Below are positions 52,827 through 62,442 of a stretch of DNA of 64,000 nucleotides, one piece after another. The position numbers were made by a program, and so were the translations under genes. Source of the stretch: Lachnospiraceae bacterium UBA7199 (lineage in GTDB: Bacteria > Bacillota > Clostridia > Lachnospirales > Lachnospiraceae); NCBI GenBank assembly GCA_002490775.1, contig DKUR01000011.1:1-64000 (forward strand). The letters are read 5' to 3'. How positions within the stretch are numbered: position 1 is the first letter of the stretch; each line of letters opens with the position of its first letter. The notes below the pieces were generated by a model. It ran no database searches and was not told the DNA's origin. It saw nothing but the letters and a program-made list of their open reading frames with translations.

Positions 52827-53625
52827 AAGAAAACCGGATGAACCGCCCAAAGGCGCTCCGGCGTGGCAGTCCACGTTTGCCGATCTTATGAATCTTCTTC
52901 TTTGCTTCTTTGTTATGCTGTTTTCCATGTCTACAATGGATGCACAGAAATTTGAATTATTAGCGGCGTCTTTTAACCAGACCTTCAGCATTTTTTCGGC
53001 TGGGGCTTCTACAATTGGAGAGGGAGTTATGGTCGGCATGGGAGTCAGTCAGTTAAATGAACTGGCTGAGTATATCAACAGCACCGGGAGGGATGATGAA
53101 GGAGAAACAATTCCGGAGGATCTGGAATCTGCTGCGGACATGATGGAAGAAGCTAAAATAAAAGAATCCGAACAGTTAGCAGGTAAAATAGAAGAAGCAT
53201 TGGATGAAAAGAATTTGGGAAAAGAAGTTGATATTGAGTTTACTTCCCAATATGTTCAGCTTACATTAAATGGTGCACTTTTGTTCGACTCTGGAAGTGT
53301 GGAAATTAAAGAGGAAGCACTGCCCTTGATGAATCAGCTTGGAATTATCCTGCAGAGATTCAGTGAAGGAGTAATTGAAATTGAGGGGCATACAGATAAT
53401 GTTCCCATGTCAGGAGCCAAGTATTCCAATAATGATGAGCTAAGCAGTGGGCGTGCACTTTCTGTTTTTTATTATTTGAAAGAAAATACTATGCTTGATA
53501 TAACCAAAATCAAACATTCTGGAAGAGGCGAATATGATCCTGTTGCGGATAATTCCACAGAGGAGGGAAGAGCCAAAAACAGAAGAGTAGTAATTAAAAT
53601 ATATAATTCATTGAGTTCCTATTAA
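52819..53625 (+). CDS. motB: Flagellar motor stator protein MotB
   Basis: The 268-residue stator subunit. The channel helix (about 19-40) carries the ion-binding D22 in STFADLMNLLLCFFVML, and the C-terminal OmpA-like domain (about 145-265) has the peptidoglycan-binding IEIEGHTDNVPMS motif. ATG 52819, after GGAGGTG, gives the usual N-terminus MAKRKPDEPPKG. The plug and linker region (about 85-125) is strongly acidic. Confidence 0.96.
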   Translation: MAKRKPDEPPKGAPAWQSTFADLMNLLLCFFVMLFSMSTMDAQKFELLAASFNQTFSIFSAGASTIGEGVMVGMGVSQLNELAEYINSTGRDDEGETIPEDLESAADMMEEAKIKESEQLAGKIEEALDEKNLGKEVDIEFTSQYVQLTLNGALLFDSGSVEIKEEALPLMNQLGIILQRFSEGVIEIEGHTDNVPMSGAKYSNNDELSSGRALSVFYYLKENTMLDITKIKHSGRGEYDPVADNSTEEGRAKNRRVVIKIYNSLSSY

Positions 53626-53657
53626 TTTTGGAATAATGAAGAAAGGTTGTAGTAGAT

Positions 53658-54194
53658 ATGAAAAAGAATCTGATTTCCATAGTGATATTGGCATTGCTGG
53701 TGGTGAATCTTGTTTTGACAGCTATTATGATGTTTGGGGTTATGAGTACCAATAAAAAAACAGCGGCGCTGGTAGGTAAGATTGCTTCAGCAATCAGTCT
53801 TGATTTAGGAGAAAGTGCAGAGGGAGGAGAAACGGTAAAAGAAGTTTCGATAGCGGATACGGCTACCTATACGATTGCAGATATGACGATTCCTCTTAAG
53901 AAAAGCGAGCCTACAGAAGATGGCGAGGTAGATGATAAAGATCATTACGCACTGATTTCTGTTACCATATGTATGGATAGTACAAGTAAAGATTATAAAA
54001 CTTATGGTGAGGAAATTGCTGCCAGAGAGGATTTGATTAAAGGACAAATCAATGATGTAGTCAGTCAGTTTACCATAGAGGATATTAAAGCAGATTCTCG
54101 ACTTGTAAAGGATGAGATATTAAAGAAGATTCAGGAACTCTTTAATTCAGATTTTATTTTTGATGTAACGCTGCCTAAAGAAAATTACCAATAA
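53658..54194 (+). CDS. fliL: Flagellar basal body-associated protein FliL
   Basis: A 178-residue membrane protein with one N-terminal helix (about 6-27) and a C-terminal extracellular domain that rings the stators. The C-terminal VKDEILKKIQELFNSDFIFD block is typical. AAAGG is about 10 bases before the ATG. It lies between motB and fliM as in other Gram-positives. Confidence 0.88.
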   Translation: MKKNLISIVILALLVVNLVLTAIMMFGVMSTNKKTAALVGKIASAISLDLGESAEGGETVKEVSIADTATYTIADMTIPLKKSEPTEDGEVDDKDHYALISVTICMDSTSKDYKTYGEEIAAREDLIKGQINDVVSQFTIEDIKADSRLVKDEILKKIQELFNSDFIFDVTLPKENYQ

Positions 54195-54257
54195 ATAGCG
54201 GGTTTCACGAATGTGTTTACTTAGAAAGAACGACATAAATAAAGGAGGTGAAAACTC

Positions 54258-55238
54258 GTGGGCGAGGTATTATCTCAAAGCGAAATAGATAATTTACTTG
54301 CAGCGTTAAGCAACGGTGAGTTAGACGTTGATCAAATGCAGGAATCGGGAGACCGGCAGGTTAAAGATTATGATTTTAAACGGCCTACGAAGTTTTCCAA
54401 AGAGCATTTAAGAACTCTTGAGATTATATATGAACATTATGGGAGGCTGCTTTCCACAAATCTCCCGGTTTATTTAAGGAAAAACATACAGGTATCGGTA
54501 GCAAGTTCCGAGACGGTTATCTTTTCTGAATTTACCAATGCGCTTTCCAATCCTGTTATTTTAGGAATTGTGGATTTTAATCCATTGCCTGGAAATATTA
54601 TTATAGAGTTATCTCCCAATCTTGGATTTGCCATGATCGACCGTATGCTGGGCGGGCAGGGAGTGCCTCTTGAGAAAAGCAGAGACTTTTCAGAAATTGA
54701 GATGACAATTCTACAGAAATTGATCGTTGTCTGTATGCAGCTTATGCGCGAACCGTGGAAAAATGTAATTGATGTTAATCCTATGATGGAGAGAATTGAA
54801 ACCAATGCACAGTTTGCACAGGTGATTGCACCCAGCGACATGATTGCAATTGTTTCGCTGAACGTTAAGATTGGCGATGTAGAAGGATTTATGAATATAT
54901 GTCTTCCCTTTTTTACGCTAGAAGATGTGATGGATAAGTTGAATACCAAGTATTGGTTCTCAACAATGCAAAAAGATGATAAAGTAGATTATGAGGAGCA
55001 TATTGAATCGCTCATAAAGAGAATAGATGTACCGGTAAAAGCAGTCCTGGGAAAAAGTTTGGTATCAGTCAATGATTTCTTAAACCTTCAGGTAGGAGAT
55101 ATCATACGATTAGATGCAAGAGTAGATTCAGAGATGGAAGTATTTGTTGGTAATATTAAGAAATTTACTGCACTTCCGGGATCTAATAGGGATCAATACG
55201 CGGTCCGAGTGGCATCAGTGATAAGGGAGGAGGAATAA
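54258..55238 (+). CDS. fliM: Flagellar motor switch protein FliM
   Basis: The 326-residue C-ring protein has the CheY-P binding N-terminal motif LSQSEIDNLLAAL (about 5-17), a CheC-like middle domain with the GGQGVPL region and a C-terminal SpoA domain (about 255-326). The start is GTG 54258 after AAAGGAGGTG. It is followed by fliY with 3 bases between. Confidence 0.96.
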   Translation: MGEVLSQSEIDNLLAALSNGELDVDQMQESGDRQVKDYDFKRPTKFSKEHLRTLEIIYEHYGRLLSTNLPVYLRKNIQVSVASSETVIFSEFTNALSNPVILGIVDFNPLPGNIIIELSPNLGFAMIDRMLGGQGVPLEKSRDFSEIEMTILQKLIVVCMQLMREPWKNVIDVNPMMERIETNAQFAQVIAPSDMIAIVSLNVKIGDVEGFMNICLPFFTLEDVMDKLNTKYWFSTMQKDDKVDYEEHIESLIKRIDVPVKAVLGKSLVSVNDFLNLQVGDIIRLDARVDSEMEVFVGNIKKFTALPGSNRDQYAVRVASVIREEE

Positions 55239-55241
55239 GGC

Positions 55242-56522
55242 ATGGACGGAATGTTATCACAAGATGAAATACAGGCATTGCTTGCCGGCATGGATTTGTC
55301 AGGTGAGACAGATGCATCACAGCCGGCTGATACAGAAGATAATGATGTGGCAATAGACGAGAGTCTGCTTGCGGATGATGAAAGAGATGCCGTTGGAGAA
55401 ATTGCCAATATTAGTATGGGCTCTTCAGCAACCACCCTGTATTCTCTTGTTAATAGAAAAGTTGACATTACGACGCCTGTAGTGAAGCTGGCCAGATGGA
55501 GCAATGTAGTAGAGGAATACGAACGTCCCTGTGTATTCATTCAGATACGGTATACGGCAGGTTTAGATGGCTCAAATATTATGGTGTTAAAAGAGCATGA
55601 TGTGAAGGTTATTACAGACCTGATGATGGGCGGGGATGGCAGCAATACAGAAGGTGAGCTGGGGGAACTGCATTTAAGTGCAATTTCAGAAGCGATGAAT
55701 CAGATGATGGGAGCAGCCGCAACGAGCATGTCTACCATGCTGGGAAAGATGATTGATATCAGCCCCCCAGAGGCAAGTTTGGTAGATTTAAATGAGTTTA
55801 AGAGTGGCGATGATATTGCACCTTTCCTAAATGATACTTTTGTTAAAATTACATTCAGGATGCAGATAGATGATCTGGTTGACAGTAATATTATGCAGAT
55901 TTATCCAATAGATTTTGCTAAGGGCTTGTACGAGACGCTTATTTATGGACAGGGATCTGAGAAAGAAGACGCAGCGCCAGCGCCAGAAGCTTCTCCGGCA
56001 CCAGCACCTGCTGCAGGCCAGCCCGCTGCAAACCAGATGAACGCGGGCAGCCAGCCGATGATGGGCATGGGCGACCAACAGATGGGAATGCCTCAGATGA
56101 ACATGCAGGGCATGGGAATGCCTATGAATATGGGAATGCCTCAGATGAACATGGGAATGCCCATGAATGGAATGCAGGGCATGGGGATGCCCATGAATAT
56201 GGGAATGCCTCAGATGAATATGCAGAGCATGAATATACAGCCTGCACAGTTTCAGAATTTTAGTACTGACGTGAGTGCATTGGTTGCACAGGAAAACATA
56301 GATCTGATTAAGGATGTACCATTAGAGGTTACAGTTGAACTTGGAAGGACGCATAAATCTATATCGGAAATATTGGACTTCGCACCGGGAACGATTATCG
56401 AATTAGATAAGATAGCCGGTGAACCTATAGACGTATTAGTAAATGGCAAATTTGTAGCAAAGGGCGAGGTTGTAGTAATTGAAGAAAGTTTTGGTGTCCG
56501 TGTAACTGAAATAATAAAGTAA
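55242..56522 (+). CDS. fliY: FliY-type motor switch phosphatase with a Met-rich linker
   Basis: The 426-residue protein is a FliN-fusion typical of Firmicutes: an N-terminal FliM-like motif (MLSQDEIQALLAGM), a CheC phosphatase domain (about 40-240) with both conserved E...N helices (DAVGEIANISMGSSA and AISEAMNQMM), and a C-terminal FliN/SpoA domain (about 350-426, DVPLEVTVELGRTHKSI). FliY dephosphorylates CheY-P and forms the lower C-ring. The linker (266-333) is extraordinary, with 26 Met in 68 residues. GAGGAGGAA precedes the ATG. Confidence 0.95.
   Translation: MDGMLSQDEIQALLAGMDLSGETDASQPADTEDNDVAIDESLLADDERDAVGEIANISMGSSATTLYSLVNRKVDITTPVVKLARWSNVVEEYERPCVFIQIRYTAGLDGSNIMVLKEHDVKVITDLMMGGDGSNTEGELGELHLSAISEAMNQMMGAAATSMSTMLGKMIDISPPEASLVDLNEFKSGDDIAPFLNDTFVKITFRMQIDDLVDSNIMQIYPIDFAKGLYETLIYGQGSEKEDAAPAPEASPAPAPAAGQPAANQMNAGSQPMMGMGDQQMGMPQMNMQGMGMPMNMGMPQMNMGMPMNGMQGMGMPMNMGMPQMNMQSMNIQPAQFQNFSTDVSALVAQENIDLIKDVPLEVTVELGRTHKSISEILDFAPGTIIELDKIAGEPIDVLVNGKFVAKGEVVVIEESFGVRVTEIIK
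56037..56240 (+). repeat. Met/Gln/Asn-rich imperfect tandem repeat inside fliY
   Basis: Encodes residues 266-333: repeated units built on GMPQMNM and GMPMNMG, differing by insertions. At DNA level the repeats share ATGGGAATGCCTCAGATGAA-like words. The reading frame is preserved throughout. Confidence 0.9.
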
Positions 56523-56540
56523 AAAGGTAGGAGAAAAAAC

Positions 56541-56903
56541 ATGGCAAAAAATATTTTAATTGTTGATGATGCGGCTTTCATGCGTATGATGATTAAGGAC
56601 ATTTTAACCAAGAATGGTTATAATGTAGTTGGCGAGGCCGAAAATGGTGCAAAGGCTATTGAAAAATATAGCGAATTAAAGCCTGATCTGGTACTTATGG
56701 ATATTACTATGCCGGAAGTTGATGGCATTGCTGCATTGAAGAAAATCAAAGGGGCAGATCCCAATGCCCTGATCATTATGTGTTCTGCAATGGGACAGCA
56801 GGCGATGGTTATTGAATCAATTCAAGCAGGTGCAAAGGACTTTATCGTAAAACCTTTCCAGCCTGACCGTGTTCTTGAAGCGGTGAAGAAGGTAGTAGGC
56901 TAA
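56541..56903 (+). CDS. cheY: Chemotaxis response regulator CheY
   Basis: A 120-residue single receiver domain with the acid pocket (VDDAAFMR at 8-15), the phospho-acceptor D54 in LVLMDITMP, the conserved S/T at CSAM (about 82-85) and K near 104 (FIVKPF). It controls rotation by binding FliM and FliY. GTAGGAG lies 9 bases upstream. It sits in the flagellar operon, as in B. subtilis. Confidence 0.96.
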   Translation: MAKNILIVDDAAFMRMMIKDILTKNGYNVVGEAENGAKAIEKYSELKPDLVLMDITMPEVDGIAALKKIKGADPNALIIMCSAMGQQAMVIESIQAGAKDFIVKPFQPDRVLEAVKKVVG

Positions 56904-56904
56904 T

Positions 56905-57273
56905 ATGCTCCTTTCAGTTACTACAGGGATGGACAGTTATATTCAGTTTGTTACAGTGCTTATTCTTTTTGTTTTAGTGCTTGGCATAACTTATCTGGTA
57001 ACAAAATGGATAGCGAATTATCAGAAGGGAAAGACTATAGTTGGTAATTTAGAAGTGATCGAAACTTGCAGGATTACTTCAAATAAGTATGTCCAAATTG
57101 TAAGGGCCGGAAGCAAGTATCTGGTGATTGGTTTAGGGAAGGACGAAATACACATACTTTCAGAACTATCGGAGGAACAACTGGATTTACAGGATACTCA
57201 TAGAGAGAAACCTGCAAGCTTCCGTAGTATTTTTGATGAGGTAAAAAGGCTGAAGGAAAAAGAGAAGGACTAA
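56905..57273 (+). CDS. fliO: Flagellar biosynthesis protein FliO (FliZ)
   Basis: A 122-residue protein with a single N-terminal membrane helix (about 12-32) followed by a basic soluble domain, the layout of FliO, which helps assemble FliP into the export gate. ATG 56905 follows the cheY stop by one base; ATG 56929 is the alternative but would lose part of the helix. The family diverges quickly, so assignment rests on position and topology. Confidence 0.82.
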   Translation: MLLSVTTGMDSYIQFVTVLILFVLVLGITYLVTKWIANYQKGKTIVGNLEVIETCRITSNKYVQIVRAGSKYLVIGLGKDEIHILSELSEEQLDLQDTHREKPASFRSIFDEVKRLKEKEKD

Positions 57274-57293
57274 AGGGCAAGGCAGTAAATACT

Positions 57294-58163
57294 ATGAAAA
57301 AGAAGTATGCCGTAAAAAAAATAATAAAAATGATATGCCTGCTGATGACGGTAGGCATATTGTGTATTATTCCCCAATTAGATGCTAAGGCATCTGCAAT
57401 GGATACCGATCTTACGGGTGAACAGGAGCAGAGAACCAATATAGATGAGCCTGGCAGTTCTGATTCAAGGGATGACTTATCGGAAATAAATATTGCAAAT
57501 AATATGACAGTAACAGTGAGCAACGGCAACGGGCAGGTTAATGGAACATTGCGCATTTTGCTGACGCTGACCATGATAGCATTGGCTCCGCTTATGCTGA
57601 TTATGCTTACTTCTTTTACCAGAGTCATTATTGTGCTTCATTTTACCAGAGCAGCCTTAAATACCCAGACTGCACCGCCTAATCAGGTGATGATTGGATT
57701 GGCTTTGTTTTTAACTTTTTTTATTATGCAGCCAACAGCAACGAAAATTTATCAAGAAGCTATTGTCCCTTTTGATCAGGGCGAGATTACGCAGGAAGAG
57801 TTTTTTGAAGCGGGAATAGAGCCTTTAAGGGAATTTATGTACAGGCAGACGCAGACGAAAGATGTGAAGGTTTTTATGAGTATCAGTGGAACGGAATGGG
57901 ATGGTTCGCTGGATGCAATCCCTCTTACTGTTCTGGTACCCAGTTTTGTTGTTGGAGAATTAAGGCAGGCATTTATCATTGGTTTTTTGATATATATTCC
58001 ATTTATTGTAATTGACATGGTGGTGGCGTCTACCCTGATGAGCATGGGTATGATGATGCTTCCGCCTACAACGATTTCTATGCCTTTTAAAATTCTTTTG
58101 TTTGTATTAGCAGACGGGTGGAATTTAATTATAGTAAATCTTGTGGAATCATTTTATAAGTAG
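57294..58163 (+). CDS. fliP: Flagellar export gate protein FliP
   Basis: A 289-residue export gate protein with a cleavable signal peptide (about 15-32, a FliP trait) and four membrane segments. Conserved blocks are LMLIMLTSFTRVIIVLHFTR (about 100-119), PNQVMIGLALFLTFFIM and SMGMMMLPPTTISMPFKILL (about 248-267). It forms the core channel with FliQ and FliR. The linker after the signal (about 35-85) is longer than usual. Confidence 0.95.
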   Translation: MKKKYAVKKIIKMICLLMTVGILCIIPQLDAKASAMDTDLTGEQEQRTNIDEPGSSDSRDDLSEINIANNMTVTVSNGNGQVNGTLRILLTLTMIALAPLMLIMLTSFTRVIIVLHFTRAALNTQTAPPNQVMIGLALFLTFFIMQPTATKIYQEAIVPFDQGEITQEEFFEAGIEPLREFMYRQTQTKDVKVFMSISGTEWDGSLDAIPLTVLVPSFVVGELRQAFIIGFLIYIPFIVIDMVVASTLMSMGMMMLPPTTISMPFKILLFVLADGWNLIIVNLVESFYK

Positions 58164-58190
58164 CTTAAGTTTGAAAGGAAGTGAAAGAGC

Positions 58191-58460
58191 ATGACAATTG
58201 GTGAGGTTACTGCGGTTGCCAGTTCGGCATTATATCTGGTTATAAAGGTTGCGGCACCGGTTCTGCTGGTATCCTTGTGTGTAGGACTTACAGTCAGTAT
58301 TTTTCAGACAGTTACCTCCATTCAGGAACAGACGCTTACATTTGTGCCTAAAATCATTTCAGTTTTTTTGGCCTTGATTGTGTTAGGTAACTGGATGTTG
58401 AATGAGTTATCAGGTTTTATGATCAGCCTTTGGTCTGATTTTAGTGTTTATACAAGGTAA
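58191..58460 (+). CDS. fliQ: Flagellar export gate protein FliQ
   Basis: The 89-residue two-helix membrane protein with the motif GLTVSIFQTVTSIQEQTLTF (about 32-51) and KIISVFLALIVLGNW. It packs against FliP and FliR in the gate. AGGAAGTGAAAG precedes the ATG. Confidence 0.95.
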   Translation: MTIGEVTAVASSALYLVIKVAAPVLLVSLCVGLTVSIFQTVTSIQEQTLTFVPKIISVFLALIVLGNWMLNELSGFMISLWSDFSVYTR

Positions 58461-58465
58461 CAGGG

Positions 58466-59245
58466 ATGATTGATTACACATTTACCTATGGGGATCTTGA
58501 ATATTTTCTGCTGGTATTTATGAGAGTTATCAGTTTTATATTTGTAGCTCCTTTTTTCAGTATGAGTAATATGCCCAGAAGAATAAGGATAGGTTTTAGT
58601 TTTTTTGTGGCTCTTTTACTTTACCAGTCAGTTCCCAGACAGCCTATTGTGTATGATACGCTGATTGGCTATTTCGTTATTGTAATGAAGGAAGTTCTTA
58701 CTGGTCTTTTAATAGGGTTTGCTGCTAATTTGTGTGCTTCCGTAGTGGCATTTGCAGGGCATATTGCCGATATGGAAATGGGGCTTTCTATGGCCAGCAT
58801 GTTTGATCCTACTACCAGAGAGAATTCTACAATTACTGGTATTTATTATAATTATATGGTATTGCTCATGCTTATGATATCTGGCATGCACAGATATTTG
58901 ATACAGGCACTGGCAGAAACCTATACGCTGATACCTGTAAATGGTGCAGTAATAAGAAGTGACACATTGCTTTCAGCTATGATAGAGTTTATGGCAAATT
59001 ATATTATTATTGGTTTTCGCATCTGCCTTCCGATTTTCGCAGTTATGACTATTTTAAATGCAGTACTTGGCGTTTTGGCAAAGGTTTCACCTCAGCTTAA
59101 CATGTTTGCTGTAGGTATTCAGATGAAAGTGCTGGTAGGCTTAAGCATTTTGTTTTTGTCAACAGCAATGCTCCCAGGCGCGGCTGATTTTATATATGAT
59201 CAGATGAAGCATATGGTAGTTACCTTTACGGAGGCTATAATGTGA
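58466..59245 (+). CDS. fliR: Flagellar export gate protein FliR
   Basis: The 259-residue membrane protein with six or more hydrophobic helices and the FliR segment EVLTGLLIGFAANLCASVVA (about 72-91), GHIADMEMGLSMASMFDP after it and a LNMFAVGIQMKVLVG block near 210. Its stop overlaps the GTG of flhB (GTGA), indicating coupling. Confidence 0.95.
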   Translation: MIDYTFTYGDLEYFLLVFMRVISFIFVAPFFSMSNMPRRIRIGFSFFVALLLYQSVPRQPIVYDTLIGYFVIVMKEVLTGLLIGFAANLCASVVAFAGHIADMEMGLSMASMFDPTTRENSTITGIYYNYMVLLMLMISGMHRYLIQALAETYTLIPVNGAVIRSDTLLSAMIEFMANYIIIGFRICLPIFAVMTILNAVLGVLAKVSPQLNMFAVGIQMKVLVGLSILFLSTAMLPGAADFIYDQMKHMVVTFTEAIM

Positions 59246-60375
59246 CACAAAAACATGAAACATTAATACAATTTAATCTGCAGTTTTTTGCAAAAGACGG
59301 ACCTGGCGGTGAAAGAACAGAAGAGCCTACCTCCAAGAAATTAAGTGATGCCAGGAAAAAAGGGCAGGTTGCAAAGAGCAAAGAGGTTGCAAGTGCTTTG
59401 GGATTGTTTTCTTTTTTTATGATTCTTAAGCTGTATGTTGGTTCCATTGGGAGCAGTTTTATTATGGGATTTCATGTGGTTTATAACCAGATTCCTGATG
59501 TGATCAAAAATTATAATGGGGATATTCCGGTAGCGGCTCTTGGTACTTTGGTCCGCAGCATGATGCAGCAGCTTGGTTTGATAGTAGCACCTGTTTTATT
59601 GGTGGGGTATGTAGTGGCATTTGTAAGCGATCTTGTACAGGTCAAGTGGAGTCCGACTACGCAGCCGCTAAGACCTAAGCCCAATAAACTCAGCCCGATG
59701 AATGGTATTAAGCGATTATTTTCTGTTGCTTCACTGCTTGAACTGCTCAAATCCATTGCCAAATTGGTTATAATCGGCTATGTGGTTTATTCTTATTTAA
59801 AGGATCGGATTGGGCAGATATTTTTGCTGTATGACATTACCTTAAATCAGGCCATTGGTTTGATTGGTGAGATTATCGTTGATATGGGTATCAGGATTGC
59901 GGCAGTGTATATGGTTCTTGCATATGTGGATTACAGGTATCAAAAGTGGAAATTCAGAGATGATATGAAAATGACCAAACAGGAAGTAAAAGATGAATAC
60001 AAGAATATGGAAGGTGATCCACAAGTTAAGGGGAAACAAAAGCAGCGTATGAGGGAAGCTTCCATGCGGCGTATGATGCAGCAGCTTCCAGAAGCAGATG
60101 TGGTTATCACGAATCCTACGCATTACGCAGTGGCCATTAAGTATGATCCTGATAAATATGATGCACCTTATGTAATTGCAAAAGGAGAAGATTATTTAGC
60201 TCAGAAGATCAAGGATGTTGCAAAAGAAAATCATATAGAGATTGTGGAAAATAAGCCATTAGCCAGAATGCTTTATGCAAATGTTGAGATTGGGGAGCTT
60301 GTTCCTCCTGAGTTATATCAGGCAGTGGCTGAGGTACTTGCTTTTGTATATCATTTGAAAGGAAAAGTATCTTAA
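59242..60375 (+). CDS. flhB: Flagellar export switch protein FlhB
   Basis: The 377-residue protein has four membrane helices in its first 230 residues and a cytoplasmic domain with the autocleavage motif NPTH at about 291-294 (VVITNPTHYAVAIKY). Cleavage with FliK switches export from rod/hook to filament substrates. The start is GTG 59242, 4 bases inside fliR. The N-terminus (about 1-30) is basic, with EEPTSKKLSDARKKGQV. Confidence 0.96.
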   Translation: MTQKHETLIQFNLQFFAKDGPGGERTEEPTSKKLSDARKKGQVAKSKEVASALGLFSFFMILKLYVGSIGSSFIMGFHVVYNQIPDVIKNYNGDIPVAALGTLVRSMMQQLGLIVAPVLLVGYVVAFVSDLVQVKWSPTTQPLRPKPNKLSPMNGIKRLFSVASLLELLKSIAKLVIIGYVVYSYLKDRIGQIFLLYDITLNQAIGLIGEIIVDMGIRIAAVYMVLAYVDYRYQKWKFRDDMKMTKQEVKDEYKNMEGDPQVKGKQKQRMREASMRRMMQQLPEADVVITNPTHYAVAIKYDPDKYDAPYVIAKGEDYLAQKIKDVAKENHIEIVENKPLARMLYANVEIGELVPPELYQAVAEVLAFVYHLKGKVS

Positions 60376-60408
60376 AAGTTATTTCAATAAAAAGAAAGGA
60401 GAATGGGC

Positions 60409-62442
60409 ATGAAAAAAGCGGATATTGGCGTTGCGGCGTATTTACTGGCTGCATTTGTTATGATGATTGTGCCTATTCCCAGCGGACTTTTAGATGTACT
60501 GTTAGCATGTAATATTGCAATTGCATTTACAGTCATGTTCAGCGTAATGTTTTCAAAAGAAGTGCTGGATATTTCTTTCTTCCCAACAATTTTGCTGTTT
60601 ACCACCATATTCAGGATTTCTCTTAATATTTCTTCTACGAGGCTGATTTTAACTACGGGAGATCCAGGGGCGGTTGTTTCCACTTTCGGAAGCTATGTAG
60701 GCGGCGGCGATTTGATTGTGGGCAGTATTGTGTTTATTATTTTGATATTGATACAGTTTATGGTTATCAATAAAGGTTCTGAGAGAGTTGCAGAAGTAAC
60801 TGCCAGATTTACACTGGATGCTATGCCAGGTAAACAGATGGCAATTGATGCTGACCTAAATACCGGCGCCATTACAGATGAAGAAGCCATAAAGCGGCGT
60901 GAAAAAATCCAGGAGGAATCCAGTTTCTTTGGTTCGATGGATGGTGCTGTAAAGTACGTAAAAGGTGATGCTACAGCAGGCCTTGTTATTACAATGGTTA
61001 ATATTATTGGCGGTATCGCAATGGGAGTGCTCCGGCAGAACCTTGATTTTGCCACAGCAGCAAATAAATATGTGATCCTTACCATAGGTGATGGCTTGGT
61101 CAGCCAGATTCCTTCTCTTTTAATTTCCTTGTCCACAGGTATTTTGGTTACTAAGGGATCAAAAGATGCTGATTTTGGAACCGTACTTGTAAGTCAGCTT
61201 TTTGGCGTACCCAAAGCGTTATATATTGTAGGAATGGTTTTGATAGGGCTTGGAGTTGTTACGCCTCTGCCCACTCTTATTTTTCTGGCATTGGGGCTTG
61301 TCTTTGTGGTAACCGGCAGAGCGATTGCAGGAACCATTGAAACTGCTCAGATAGAGAGAGAAGTAAGTGCAGATGAAGTGGCGGCGGAAGAAATCAGGCA
61401 GCCGGAAAATGTAAACAGCCTGCTGCAGGTGGATCCTATCGAATTGGAATTTGGTTATGGAATTATACCTCTTGCTGATGTTAATCAAGGGGGCGACCTG
61501 CTTGATCGTGTGGTAATGATCAGAAGACAGATTGCACTTGAGCTTGGTACTGTGGTGCCTATCATACGTCTGCGCGATAACATCCAGTTAAATCCCAATC
61601 AATATATTATTAAGATCAAGGGAATACAGGTCAGTGAAGGCGAGATTCTTTTTGACCATTATATGGCCATGAATCCGGGGTATGTGGAGGAAGAAATTAC
61701 TGGTATACCTACTTTTGAGCCATCTTTCCATCTGCCTGCTATCTGGATTACAGAAGGACAAAGAGAACGGGCGGAAAGCATGGGATATACGGTAGTAGAT
61801 CCGCCTTCCATTATAGCAACTCATTTGACAGAGATTATCAGGCAGTATATTTCCGAACTGCTTACCAGGCAGGATGTACAGAATCTTGTTGATAATTTAA
61901 GGGAAAGCAATCCTTCTTTGGTGGAAGAACTTGTACCCAAGCTTCTTGGCCTGGGAGAGATTCAAAAGGTTTTGCAGAATTTATTAAAAGAGGGCATTTC
62001 TATCAGAGATCTGCTTACGATTTTTGAAACGCTGGCGGATTATGCGCCTACAACAAGAGACACAGACATCTTAACGGAGTACGTGCGGCAAAGCCTTAAG
62101 AGAGCTGTTTCAAGCAAGTTTTTCCCTGCAAACGAAACAACCAGCGTGGTTACATTAGATCCCAAGCTAGAGCAGGAAATTATGGGCAGCGTAAAGCAGA
62201 CGGAAACAGGTGCTTATTTGACTCTTGATCCGGAGAAGACCAAGGCAATCATGAAATCTGTGGGGAATGAAGTGACCAAATTGGAAAACCTTGGCAAGAC
62301 GCCTATTGTTATTACTTCTCCTATTGTGCGAATGTACTTTAAGCGTCTTACGGAAGATTATTTTAGAGATTTGATCGTAGTTTCATATAATGAAATAGAT
62401 AATAATATTGAATTACAGTCTGTAGGAATGGTGACAGCATGA
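60409..62442 (+). CDS. flhA: Flagellar export gate protein FlhA
   Basis: The 677-residue main gate protein has about eight membrane helices (residues 10-330) and a large cytoplasmic domain that docks chaperones. The FHIPEP-family signature occurs as RISLNISSTRLIL near 63-75 and an ARFTLDAMPGKQMAIDADLN region near 130-149. ATG 60409 was chosen because AAAGGAG is 7 bases upstream; ATG 60403 is one base from it. The stop overlaps flhF (ATGA). Confidence 0.96.
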   Translation: MKKADIGVAAYLLAAFVMMIVPIPSGLLDVLLACNIAIAFTVMFSVMFSKEVLDISFFPTILLFTTIFRISLNISSTRLILTTGDPGAVVSTFGSYVGGGDLIVGSIVFIILILIQFMVINKGSERVAEVTARFTLDAMPGKQMAIDADLNTGAITDEEAIKRREKIQEESSFFGSMDGAVKYVKGDATAGLVITMVNIIGGIAMGVLRQNLDFATAANKYVILTIGDGLVSQIPSLLISLSTGILVTKGSKDADFGTVLVSQLFGVPKALYIVGMVLIGLGVVTPLPTLIFLALGLVFVVTGRAIAGTIETAQIEREVSADEVAAEEIRQPENVNSLLQVDPIELEFGYGIIPLADVNQGGDLLDRVVMIRRQIALELGTVVPIIRLRDNIQLNPNQYIIKIKGIQVSEGEILFDHYMAMNPGYVEEEITGIPTFEPSFHLPAIWITEGQRERAESMGYTVVDPPSIIATHLTEIIRQYISELLTRQDVQNLVDNLRESNPSLVEELVPKLLGLGEIQKVLQNLLKEGISIRDLLTIFETLADYAPTTRDTDILTEYVRQSLKRAVSSKFFPANETTSVVTLDPKLEQEIMGSVKQTETGAYLTLDPEKTKAIMKSVGNEVTKLENLGKTPIVITSPIVRMYFKRLTEDYFRDLIVVSYNEIDNNIELQSVGMVTA

